A stretch of DNA of 64,000 nt, from the NCBI GenBank assembly GCA_007449985.2, contig VIIQ02000582.1, positions 372,001-436,000 of the forward strand. The letters are read 5' to 3'. The DNA is from Desmodesmus armatus (Eukaryota > Chlorophyta > Chlorophyceae > Sphaeropleales > Scenedesmaceae). This document shows, piece after piece, positions 47,166 to 58,492 of the stretch; the first letter of the stretch is position 1; every line of letters starts with the position of its first letter. The notes below the pieces were generated by a model. It did no database searches. It was not told the DNA's origin and saw nothing but the letters and a program-made list of their open reading frames with translations. The position numbers and the translations under genes were made by a program.

Positions 47166-48090
47166 TGCTCACTGTCAGTGGTGTCATATGATGCATGACA
47201 TTGATGATCACTAGCTAGTTATCATCCACTGCCCACTTGGCAGGTGAACCACTGCCAAGACACATAAAGTTTATGCTCTGCAGTCTTGAACCACGATGCA
47301 CGACCTTCGTCAGTGCAAACCACGCAGCACGCGGGCTTTGCAAGTGCTGCCCTTCCACTGACCTTCCTGTTTCATAACAGTCAGGCCGTTTTTCTTGTAG
47401 GTCCCACAACACATCACTTTTGTAGAACAGCCGTTAGGTACAAGCTGCTGGTTTTGAAGCTCTCGTACTTTGTGGTCTGCAAGGTCCTTCACACATCCTG
47501 AACTGTTGAGTTGAGCAATCTCCATGTGTTCCACTGCAAGCTGTCTTATGCAAAGCAAAAGCAAATCAACAGGATTTCATGACACCTCAGACGCTGCTGG
47601 CATGCTGCTGGAGTCTTGTACCGGCAGCACTTGCACACAGCTGCTGTTGGTGTTCAGTTGGCCTTCCCACTGTGATCAGACAGCTAGAGGTCAGCAGACT
47701 GCTGCTGCAAGGCTTGAAACGCCGATGGAAACGGCTTTCGAAAGCTGCACGTGGACCTGGGTGCCAGCTCAGCTGTCCAGTGGACAGGCAGGACCCCTGC
47801 TGCTGGTGAGCGATGGTTGGTAACTGACATGACAGCATGTGCTTTCTCCAGATCACCACACTAATGGCCAGTCTAGCCAGGAGCATTTGTGTGCCGGTTT
47901 TTGCAGCTGTTTCTTGATGTTGTTACAGCTGCCTCCATGACCTTGCAGTGGTCATTGCATGGCTGCCGCGTTGCATTGCATTGATTGTGCTGGGTTGTTG
48001 GCAGGAGGCGGAGGGGGGGGGGGTCTTCTCCATAATAATTTCCTTAAACCAATGGCATGGTGGTTCTCAACACCCCCTTGAACATAAGGT

Positions 48091-48112
48091 TTAACCTGGT
48101 ATGCCTCAAGCA
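48091..48112 (+). mobile_element. Solitary TTAA transposon end
   Basis: TTAA followed by CCTGGTATGCCTCAAGCA is identical to the left end of the element at 28121-29407 and is followed at once by a C run. No partner end was found nearby, so this is probably a truncated relic. Confidence 0.5.
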
Positions 48113-48500
48113 GCCCCCCCCCCCCGCCCCCCTTCGTACCGAGCAACTGACAGTTTGGTGAGTGGTGGTGGTGTCTTGACATGGTACTGGTGGGGGGTTG
48201 GGGTGAGAAGGAGGAGACGGGGGTGCAAACTGGACATACCTACTGTTGGCCCTTGGCCTTCCAACTCAACAGCCTCCAAGCCACCAAGCCACCATTCACA
48301 GTGCTGAGCCCAGCAGCAGGTGGCCCAGCAGGATTGTTAGCTGCAGGACTCGGCCGGTCGCCTAACGCTCCTACAACAGTACTGGTACAAGCCCCCTCAA
48401 AACAGCAGGGGGAAATCGGGTGCAGTTAGGAACATAGTTTTAGCGATACACAAGCTGTGCAGCTCGGCTACTTACAAGCAGCGCAGCCGTTGAGCAGCAG

Positions 48501-48673
48501 CCCCCCCCCCCCCCCCCCCCCCGCCCGCGGGCACCCAGTTGGGCAGGGTGCTTGCCTTGGTATGGCTGTCACCCACCGCACTGCTGCGCAGGGTGCAAAT
48601 GTTGGTTGAGCCATCTACAGCCGCTGACTTTCAGCAGTGCAGCAGCATGACATCCGTTGCAGCAGCAACAGCA

Positions 48674-48705
<32 letters not shown>

Positions 48706-49054
48706 GCATGGGTGTCCAGCTCGACGAGACCCCTGAGGAGGCTCAGTCCTGCAGGACACAGCAAAGCAGGGTCAGCTTCTGAAGCGGCTTCAGCAGCGAG
48801 CCATGGAGTAGTGGCCAAGCCAGCAGTAGGGGTGTGGGCCTGAGGCTGTTCAGCAGTTGGCCTGTGCTGCGCAGCGCGGCTATCTGGACGTGCTAAGATT
48901 ATGCAGACATCACATGAGGTGAGCTGTGTTGGTGTGTTTCTACCTTTTGGTTGGGCTGGACCGGCAGTGCGGCTGGGTAGCAAGTGTGGTCGCCACTCTT
49001 GGTGGGGGGTGGGGGTGGGGGGAGGGGGGGTGGGGTGGGGGGGGGGGGGGGGGT

Positions 49055-49087
<33 letters not shown>

Positions 49088-50719
49088 TAGGTGGATGGCA
49101 AAGAGTGCATTTGACACTGTGGACGCCTGTGAACCCAGCTGTAGGGTGAAGTGTCTTTCCCAGGAACTGTACCTGTGCCCCCCCCCCCCCGGGGGACACA
49201 GGGGCAACAAGACCGTGAGCAGTGGAGACCATGCTACCGCTGGAAAAGGTAGCAGATAGCATAATTCTCCCACCTCACTTGCGTTCTACATTATTAATAC
49301 CTACATTATTACCTACATTACCAAGGTTGACATTACCTACATTATTACCTACATTATGCGACACTGGGTTTTGGGGGTTTCGGCGAGGCACAGGAAGCCA
49401 TTGACCCTGCTGATATGCTCGATACGCTGTTTTCGTGACCGACTTTGCCCATCCCATCACAACTGGCTGTTTCAACCCGTATTCACGCTTACAAGGCTTG
49501 CACCCATGTAACGCTCTGGAGCCACTGAGTCCCTGGTGAGGTTTCCATTGGCTAGTAGTGTTTGATTTAAGTGTGTGCGCGACATGCGACAGCAGCTAGT
49601 GCTGCACAGGCACCAAAGGGATCGGAACTGATTGAGGTCGCTTCGCCTCTGTCGGTGCCTGTTCCTGCATGGAGGCCGTCCTGTCCGATCAAACTGCGCA
49701 ACATTAACTCATGACTCCTGCTATCTGCTGTGTGCAGCATCCTTACACGCCATACCCTTTGCCAAGCCAGCTACTGTGCACAGGTGGTTTTTGGCCAGCA
49801 CCATACGCCACACCCTCCATTACAGGCAAGACCCAACCCAGATGTTATGATCTACTATATCACCATTTATTTAGCGTGCCAGTTGCCTTAGTGCAGCGTC
49901 AACGCTCCAGCCAGCACATCGCCAGTTGGGGTGCCCCTGCATGGAGACCCTCTGGCTTCCTGCCAAGCAGCGCTCTAGGCAATGTTTGGCTCACAATGAC
50001 TTTTGCGGATACAATTGAAGCACTTGCACTGCCCCATCAAGACTCCACCCTTCTCAGTGCTGATGGCCATGTGTTCATGCTTGCAGGCGACCTGCGCTGC
50101 AGCTGTCAGCTGACACCTCAACCGCCAGCGCCCGAGCTATATACCTGCCATAACGCACTCAGCAGGGCCTGGCTACACAAGTGAGTCTGCAGTCGATAGC
50201 AGCCCATCCTGTGGGCCCACAAACAACTGTGGAGGGCCCATGCATACCAGCATGCTAGCTGCGCACGTGATCAAGCTGACAGCTGATCCCATCACGGCTC
50301 CCAGGCGCGCTGAGCGCCGTCTGCTTTCCATGGCTGGGCGGGCCCAAGCTTGGGACGAAGTCTGTCAGTCGTTTCGAGATAGCACGCACGCACAGATGCT
50401 GCAGCAACAGCAATCCTTCTCAAGGCAAGTGATCCTGTCTGCCCTGGCTCCCGTTGCTATGCAGACATCACCAGGCGTGCACTGTCCCTCTGCGCTGAAG
50501 CATGGAGCCTGCCCCTGCACAACCAGCTACTGGGGCAGGCGCTGCCCTTCCACGCCCAGGTACTGGCTTCTACCTGCCTCTTTACGGCCGCACAACCGCT
50601 GCGCTGGCAACCAGGCCCACACAGCCCAGCAGCAACACACAGCAGACAGGCCGAAGGTCCCGATCCTGCGGCAGTCGGCGCAGCAGTGCAGGCAGAGGTG
50701 TGCGTGGTGATGCGCAGCA
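48501..50719. other. Unassigned region with possible upstream exons
   Basis: Three exon-like pieces are visible on the plus strand. About 48854-48920 codes QLACAAQRGYLDVLRLCRHH before a GTGAGC donor and looks like one ankyrin-type helix pair. At 50087-50180 and 50305-50424 two pieces join in phase, the second coding RLLSMAGRAQAWDEVCQSF and ending at a GC-type donor. They may be 5' exons of the gene at 50720, but I could not link them. A very G-rich tract of about 85 bases lies at 49000-49086 and a poly-C tract at 48501-48522. Confidence 0.35.
48998..49087 (+). repeat. Long G-rich tract
   Basis: About 85 of 90 bases are G, broken by single T or A residues. It could form G-quadruplexes in DNA or RNA and is probably length-variable. 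Confidence 0.85.
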
Positions 50720-53700
50720 TTGTGGTGGTGCCCAGCGCGCAGGTTGAGCAGTGTGAGTGGCGCAGGGTTGCGTTCCCAGGCGTCCTTTGGCAGCCTAGGC
50801 AGCAGGCACAGCAGCACAGGCAGTAGTGCACTGCCCCATAGTCCTACTTACCTTGGAGGTGGTGCCCCAGGGTGCACTTTGAACAGCACAGCCATGCAGC
50901 AGGCGAACAGCGCCAGGGCGCAACAGCTGCCGCTGCATGGTAGCGGGAGCATGAGTCCCACGGTTAGCGCAGGCAGCAGCGCATCTGACGCTGTGATGCT
51001 GCCAGGTAGCTACAGTAGGCCTGGTGGGCAGGAGCTCGGCGTGGCAGCTGCTGCAGGCAGCAGCGCCGCTAGCGCTGCCATGCGGCCAGGCAGCCGCAGC
51101 ATGCCTTATGGGCTAGAGCTCAGCACACACCGCGTGCTTGATGAGCAGGAGCTCAGCACGGCAGACCCAGTGGTCTCAGGCCCGCTGGCAAGCACAGCCA
51201 GCGCATCACGTGCACTCTGTGCAGCTGACTCCCTCCAGGGGGGCAGCAACCTGGCGGCCACCAACTTAGATGAGCGACTGCAGTGCTTGCAGGCTGCACC
51301 CCAGCAGGCACCAGCGCGTGTGGCTGGTGCTTTCGGCACGCCCTTCGCAGTTGCGGCGCTGCAGGACGAGCTGATGCTGCGCCTGCAGGCTGCTGCGCAG
51401 CAGGCCCCATCCAGCATGGGCGATGCATCAGGCATGCCCTTGGCAGCTGCTGCGCTGCAGGGTGGCAGAGGCAGCAGCCTGGTGCAGGCCACACCAGACG
51501 AGCTGCTGCTGCGCCTGCAGGCTGTGCAGCGGCAAGTGCAGGCAAGCAGTGCCACTGCGTCAGGCACACCCTTTGCAGCTGCTGCGCTGCAGGGTGACAT
51601 CGGCCTGGTGCAGGCCACACCAGACATGCTCCTGGCTGGCTTTATGGCTCTGCCGCAGCAGGCGCAGGCAAGCACGGCCACTGCTTTAGGCACACCCTTG
51701 CTGCCAGCTGGTGGGCTGCAAGGTGGCAGCAGTGAGGTGCCGTGCATGCCAAATGGACAGATGCTGCCGCGCTTCCTGGCTGTGCCACTGCAGGCGCAGG
51801 CAAGCATGGCCAGTGCATCAGGGGCACCCTTGCTGCCAGCTGGTGGGCTGCAAGGTGGCAGCAGTGAGGTGCAGGGCATGTCAAAGGGACAGATGCTGCT
51901 GCTGCAGCAGCTGTTGGCTCTGGGGCAGGCACAGGAGCACCAACGGCTGCAGGGGCAGCAGCTGCAGGCCACGCTGCAGCAGTTCCTCCAGCAGGGCGCC
52001 ACGCAGCACATGCAGCTGGGGGTCATCGCGCACAGCACCACAGCCCTAAGCTGTGCTGGAGGGATGGGTGGAGATCTGCTGGCTGCTATGCAGAGCAGCC
52101 CTTTCTGGCTGCAGCAGCAGTCCTGCGACCTGTCAATCTCAGCACTGGGAGGCCCACCAGCATGCAACTTCAACACACTTGTTGGGCTGCCAGTCATGCA
52201 GCCAGCAGACTTGCCTGCAGCCCTGCAGGCAGCAGGACAAATGACTGCCCTGCAGGAATGGCCAGCACAGGGGGATGCAGCAGCACCAGATGACCTCGGT
52301 GTGCAGATAGCAGCCCGGGGCAGCGAGATTGCAGTTTTGAACAGCGACAATGAACTGTTGCAGGCAGCCAGGTGGGGGCTGCAGCTGCGCAGGCATAGCC
52401 AGGAGGGGAGTGCAGCTGTAGCGCCTTTCATGCGCACCACAAGCAGCACCCCTTCTACCGCTAGTTGGGGCTGTTCAGCTCCTGCAGGAGCGCTGTCAAG
52501 GGCCAGCACAGGTGTGCTGTCTGCAGTGTCGTCAATCACTGCTGACAGTATCATCCTGCGGTCTGGTGGCACCTCCTCATACCCTCACCTGGCCATGCAG
52601 CAGCTTGGCACTGGCAGTGGGGTGCTGACGCCCATGTCAAGTTGGGGCATGCCTCAGCAGCAGCAAGCTGCCAACAGTGCTGTGGTGCTGGCGCCGCCGC
52701 TGCAGCAGGCAATCATGCATGGGGCGGGCAGCACCATCTTGCAGCCGCCATACCCTCAGCGGAGCATGCAGCAGCTCGGCATTGGGATGCTGACACCCGG
52801 TGTGGGTGGTGATGTGCCTCTGCAACAGCAGGAGGTCAACAGCAGCAGCAGGGCAGTGGGGCAGCAGCAGCTGCTGCAGCAGACACCCATGCATGGGACT
52901 GGTAGCATGATCAGAGGCACCAGCACACGAGCACTGCCCCAACAGCGCAGCCCAGCATGCGGGGCCCTCCTGCCAGACTTCAGCAGTGATGGTGCCGGCG
53001 GAGTCGTGGCTGCTCAGTGGATGACCCCACAGCAGCAGGCATCTGCAGCAGGAAGGACGCAGCAACGTGGCGAGTATGGGCTGCTGTCTGCAGGCTGGGG
53101 TGCTGTGGTGCCTGCGTACAACGAGGGCAGCCACATGCAGCACAGTGTTGACTTCAACCTGCTTCCAGGTGAGCTCAGGGCAGGCTGGCCTCTGTACAGT
53201 AGTGCTGACAATACAGCTCAGGGAGGCGTTGCTTGTGCTCTGCTCATGGCAGTGCATGTGTATAGGTCCTCATCGCTATGCATCATGAAGTGTGTTACTA
53301 GCCTCGTGGCAGTCACACAAGGCTTGCACACAGCAAGAGCTGGCGCTGGGTGAAAGGTGGTGAAGCACACGGGTTCTTTGAGAGCTGGCTTGCTGCCATG
53401 CAAGGGTTGCCCCAGCCACACCTGCGAGGTGATCACACCCTTTCACAATGCAGTGTGTGCTCAGGGTTAGTGCGTACAAGCTTCTGCCTTGTCTGTGGCA
53501 TGCCAGGCACCTTCCCTGCTGCTGCTGCTGTGCATGTCTGATGTCACGGGTGTGCCGTGCGGTGTGCGCTGTGCAGGGATGGCAGGGCAACAGACGACCC
53601 CTCCCGCAGTTGCTGGCTGGCAGACTCCGCACCAGCACGTGCCAGTGCACAGTGAGCCGGTGCAACAGCTTGGGGTGCAGTCATTACATTTGCAGGAGCT

Positions 53701-53746
53701 GCAGCAGCTGTTGGCCCAGCAGGAGCAGCGGGGACTCCTGGGGTGA
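50720..53746 (+). CDS. Gln/Ala/Ser-rich protein with internal 43-residue repeats
   Basis: A long open frame (50720-53168) ends at a GTGAGC donor in phase 1 and joins 53577-53746, which finishes with LQELQQLLAQQEQRGLLG and TGA. The 5' end is uncertain; upstream exons probably exist and ATG 50720 may not be the start. The protein is disordered and low in charged residues. Between about 51265 and 51930 it has six imperfect repeats of 32-44 residues following the pattern DELLLRLQA..QQ.QAS.A.ASGTP then AAALQGG. The C-terminal helix loosely resembles the end of the protein at 8315-11230. Short SYPHLAMQQLG and PYPQRSMQQLG motifs recur near 52580 and 52750. No domain of known function is visible. A regulator or scaffold role is inference. 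Confidence 0.6.
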
Positions 53747-55554
53747 GTTGATGCACCCTATTCTCCTCCTGCGCTGCAATTATCCGCACAGCTGGTGCAC
53801 AGCACAGTGCTGGGTTGCACGTGCAGTATGACATATGGTGCGGTTGGATTCTGTGCTGGCTGAAAGCGATGTGGCGCAAGTGTCCGTGTGTACACTGCAG
53901 TGCTGCAGAGTTGTTTATGTCACTGTAGTACGTATACGCTGATGAGCAGGTGACATGGTGCTGCCAGGCCCTGGCCAAGGCTATGCGGCAGCAGCATGCA
54001 GTTGTTTGCCAATGTGAGTCTGGTGGCGCAGTTCTGTCTAAGGTGCCTGATATGGCCTGCTGCAAATCAAAGCAGGGTGAGGTCATGGGGCAGGACTGGG
54101 CCGATGTTGCGCGCAGTAGATGCTTGGCATCAGCCCAGCGCTGCCTTACACACTGTATGAGGGTTCACATCAGGGCCATGTGTGTGCGGCTGGGTCGTTC
54201 GGCGGCTGTGTTGTGCTTACAGGATTTCCTGCATCCCAAGCTGCACGGGAGACACTCTGCAGGCCTGGCACTGTATTACGATAGGCTGCTTGGGCGGCCT
54301 GGGATGTTGGTTGTGGGATGCTCTGTGGTCAATCTTCACAGGGCAGTCACATTGTGGCCATGGTGCTGTTGGTCGTGCTCTGTCACCCCATGTCTGGTAT
54401 TTTGATGTTGCCCTGTTACGTCTGTAGTGCTCTGGTCCTGTTCTGTCACCGCTTTGGTGTTTTGGGGTCAGCTTTGTCACCGCTGTGGTGGTTTTGGTCT
54501 TGCACTGTCCCCGCTCTGGTGTGTTAGCCTTCCTCGTTCTGTAGAGGTCTTGGTCTTGCAGCTGCCGCCATGCTGCCTTCTTCACTCACTGATTGATGCA
54601 GCCCTCCTGTGGAGCTGTCAGCATAGGCCTGTGTGCAAGCATGATGCTTGCAACAGGGGTGTTGTCCTCTATGTTGAACTGCATCATACCTTCAAGTGCT
54701 TGTCACAAGTGCTGGGATTGGAGCATGCTGTCCTGCGCTGCACAGCAGCAGGCTCCGTGCCGACATCATGGCACTGTCAGTGAGCTAAAAATGTGCTAAC
54801 CCTGAAGCATTGAATGTTGTTCGGGGCCCTGGCCAATGGTTGTGCATGCAGCTGACATCCAGATGTCAGTTCTGCATACACATCACTGCTGAGTGTCCAT
54901 CACTTTGTGCTTGATTGAGTCACTGTCAAGTTGCTGTTGAGTTGCTTTGAGTTGCTTTGAGTTGTTTGCTGCAATGCCAGGTCATCAGACAGCGGTTGGA
55001 TGCTGTGCTTTGGTTGGCAAGAGTGCTTCTCAGTTGCTAATGAATTTCTCCTCCCTTGTATTGCACTCCTTGTGCCGGCTAGTTCAGATTGGGGACGTGT
55101 CGTGCAGCAGCATTGAGCACAGTGGTATGCTGCCAGTGCATATGTCGTATGGTCATGCTGCCAGCTATCGGGGTGCGATGCTGCAGGGTCCCGGGGAGAG
55201 CACTGGTCGGTAACTGTAAGTAGCTGTGCCAGGCAGGCATCAGACGGCGCACCAATTTTGTCATGCCATGGCTGCTGCTACTAAGGGCCGGATTCCAGCT
55301 AAGTGCATTTACCACCAGAGCCGGCGCACTGCCGCTGTATTAGGAGGCATATGGGTTGCAGTGCAATCACTGACAGTGGCACTGTTCACTGAACAATGCC
55401 GGGCTTGGGTACATGCGGTTCTGCTTGCCAGTGGCACTTTGCAGCCCTTGTGTGTGAGACTGTCTTGCTGTACTGTTGCACAGAGTGGCTTTGTTGTGCC
55501 TTGCTTCATCCCATGAACTATGCTAGAAATACTGGAGGAGGACGACACAGTGGG

Positions 55555-55699
55555 CATATTCACCCTCTCTTGGTGGACGTATTTCTCTTGGTGGACGTAT
55601 TCACCTTCTCTTGGTGGACGTATTTCTCTTGGTGGACGTATTCACCCTCTCTTAGTGGACGTATTTCTCTTGGTGGACGCATTCACCTTCTCTTGGTGG
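55555..55699 (+). repeat. 41-base minisatellite
   Basis: About three and a half units carry the pattern ATTCACCCTCTCTTGGTGGA followed by CGTATTTCTCTTGGTGGACG. Each unit is itself a partial doubling of TCTCTTGGTGGACGTAT. Units differ at one or two positions. Confidence 0.9.
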
Positions 55700-56579
55700 G
55701 CATTACCAGGGTAGTGTGTGGCAGGTCTGCTTTTTGCACGCGCTGCTCGGGGGCATGTACAGCCACCCATGGTGGTGGGGAGTGCTGTGCGCACTGTTGT
55801 TGCATGGTTGCCTCCCTCCGATCAACCTACTGTGCAGCAGGCATGTGGTTTTGACGGTGTGCAGCTCAGTATACTTGATGGTTGGTGCTCCAGGGATGCA
55901 GACCTGTTTGATGCACCTGCTGGTAACCAAATGAACGCAGCCAAGGCAGCACCTGCGGTGGTGGCTGCCTTCTGCACTGTGTCACATCAGGGGTGGCCAC
56001 AGCACCAGGATTGTGCAACGCTGAGTTGCAATGTCTCGTTGAGGTATTATGGGTTGAGGTTCAGCTTTTGCCTGTATGCTGTTGTGAAAACTCAGCCATT
56101 CAACTGTGTTGTGTGTTTTCTGCGCAAGTCAGCAGCACGCCGTTGCTTCCTGGCATCTCAATACCGTGCCTTGGACAGGACAGGACAGGAACACATGCAT
56201 ATTTTCAGCTTGCATCAGATGACGGCATGATGCGACCATGTCTTGTGGTGGTGGTGGTGGTGGTGGTGATGGTCGTGGTGAGAGCGGGAGTTCACCGGTC
56301 CTTGACTGCTCTTACCGTTGGTGCCAAGCTTGGATTTAAGGCCTTAAGGCTGCCGAAGGCCCGGGTCAAAGTTGCGCAGCAACTCAATATGCCTCAGCAC
56401 ACCTTAGGTCTGTGTCTAGGTGCTGCGCTGTCATGGGCGGCAGTGGGACTCTCCAAAGGCTTGAACGTATACCGCAAGTGCTGGTCAGCCGCTGACCATT
56501 GGTGGTGTACCATACCAAGCTGCAACTGTCTGGGAAGGGGCAGGTTGGGCACCGCCGTGTGCTACCGAAAGCCAGCGGT

Positions 56580-56905
56580 GGGTGTTGAGGCACTTCACAA
56601 CTGGAAGCAGGGTTGCGAGTCTGCTGTGCCAACAGCCATGCCATGCTTGCGATTTCACGGCTGCTCGTTTCATGTTTGTGAACTGTGTGAGTAGAGGTCA
56701 GTGGACACCGGCCGCAGGCCATTGCATGTGGCTGTCTTGCCAAGCTTCTATTGCCTATGGCTGTCTTGCCTGGCTGCCACGCATTATGGGTGGAGCAGGC
56801 ACTTGCTTGTGTGCCAACTGTTGGTGTGGTCGTATGCGGCAGCGTGGTGTGTTGATTCCAGCAGATGGAGGTTTTACGCGAGTCGCATGCCTCCTGCTGG
56901 CTCTT
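56580..56905 (+). repeat. Dispersed repeat, copy A
   Basis: Matches 61028-61295 in the same orientation with indels. Shared blocks include GTGGACACCGGCCGCAGGCC, ATGCCATGCCATGCTTG, GGTGGAGCAGGCACTTG, TGGTGTGGTCGTATG and CATGCCTCCTGCTGG. It is probably a relic of a transposable element or a degenerate duplication; no ends were defined. Confidence 0.7.
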
Positions 56906-58492
56906 TGAGGACCGTGACATGGTAACATCTGATATGTTATGGTTGCATAATGTTTACTCACATGGCACAGCAACAGTAAACAAACACAGTGACTATGCAA
57001 AACAACAGATCATACTGCCCACCTATGCTGGCGCCATGCATCGCCTGCGTGGTTGATAATACAGAACATTACCTGACTGCTGCCCTGGCACCAGCTCCCA
57101 CAGCGCAGGCGCCCCTGTGTGCTACACCCCACAGCTGCACTATATAGTAGGGTATAATCCCCCCCTGCTGCTGATGGAACCATGGCCTGCTGTGCCTGTC
57201 CCTATGTGTGTGAGACGACTCCCGGCATCACCGTTGCTGCATCTTCAGCAGAAGCAACAATCAGGGCCACAGAGCACACCACCAGATGTCTGAGACACAA
57301 CACCAAAGAAATCAGCACACCATAGCACCCTCTGCACACACAAGCGCATGTTGCAGCCCTTGCAAAAATATGCTGCCTCACTAGGATCCCACTCGCTGCT
57401 GACCAGCAACAGCAAAGCGTCCAAAAGCTGTCTGCATGCCAGCAAGGACACACGAAATACAGCAGTACAGTTACAGAAATTGAGCTCGGCGAAGCAACCC
57501 ACAAGGGAGCCAGGAGCTCTATGGGGTATGTATATAACAGCGCAACTAATCACCTGCCCAAGCCACTGCAGCCGGCTATGCTGTAAGAGCAAGCAGGTGT
57601 CACTTGCAATGTATACAGCCATCAAACTACTCCCCCGCAGGTCTAGCGTGAGATCAATACCAGCAAAGGCAGCAGTGCGCCTTGCTTTGACTGCATTCAC
57701 CTGCCTATGCTGCAACACTATGCCAGCACTCACTGCCTATCATACAGCTATCAGCATTCTGTACATGAACACAGCCGCCAGTTGCACTGAGGGTGCAAGC
57801 CGACAGCACTCATTCTGGCCACAACTACACATGACGCTGGAATACTCCCATGCACAGCTGCCACACCAAAGCACAGACGGCAGCAGCAGCAACAACTAGT
57901 TGAAGTGATCCCGAACACCATCACTGAAGTGATTCCGGTGGTTGAACCACCACAACTACGCGGAGATCACTCGATGCCGCCTGAGCCCCAGGCGAAAGCC
58001 CACGAACCCCAGCAACCCCCAGTCTTGAGCGGAACAACTCAGCACACACTGCCACAACAGGGATGCTTCTTTGCACATCCAGCAGCCGCTTGGACAGCAA
58101 ATGCCATCCATCCACACACATTGATGTAGAGCGCATCTTGCAGCACTGATGGATGTTCAGCCAATGTAGCCAATGGCCTCAGAGAGAACTGCACAGCAAA
58201 GCCTCCTGCGGTGACACACCAGCATCGCCCCACATGGTGACAGCAGCTGGCACGCCTCCTCTGCAGCACACGCACACGCAGCAGCGGCAAGCCGGGCAGA
58301 GAATTCGTCAAATCAGCACAACCTGTAGACGTGCAGCCCACTTTGCAACTGATACCACCACCTGGACCTCCAGACACGCACCGCTGACCGCAGCCACAGA
58401 AGCTTACAGCATGTGTTTGTTACAGGCTAAGAATACCAATTCAACAAAAGACGCGACAAGTGACAACATGCAAGAAGCGTACCTGTATAACC

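Larger units (their letters stand above)
46151..48500. other. Intergenic, with foldback element and lone transposon end
   Basis: No recognisable gene is seen. The stretch contains the inverted-repeat element at 46886-47165, G runs, and an isolated TTAA plus CCTGGTATGCCTCAAGCA at 48091-48112 identical to the left end of the element at 28121. Several open frames under 150 residues lack motifs. Confidence 0.4.
53747..58492. other. Long region without a recognised gene
   Basis: This 4.7-kb stretch has many open frames of 60-230 residues, mostly overlapping on both strands, with no family motif. It contains a 41-base minisatellite (55555-55699) and one copy of a dispersed repeat (56580-56905). 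It differs from the rest of the window in having few CTG or C runs. Two TTACA strings near 58403 and 58420 could be polyadenylation signals (TGTAA) for the leftward gene ending at 58493. Confidence 0.4.

Noticed and set aside
51106..52572. 488-codon reverse-strand open frame
   Set aside because: Mirror frame of the Gln/Ala-rich gene; Cys/Ser/Ala-rich with no motif or splice context.
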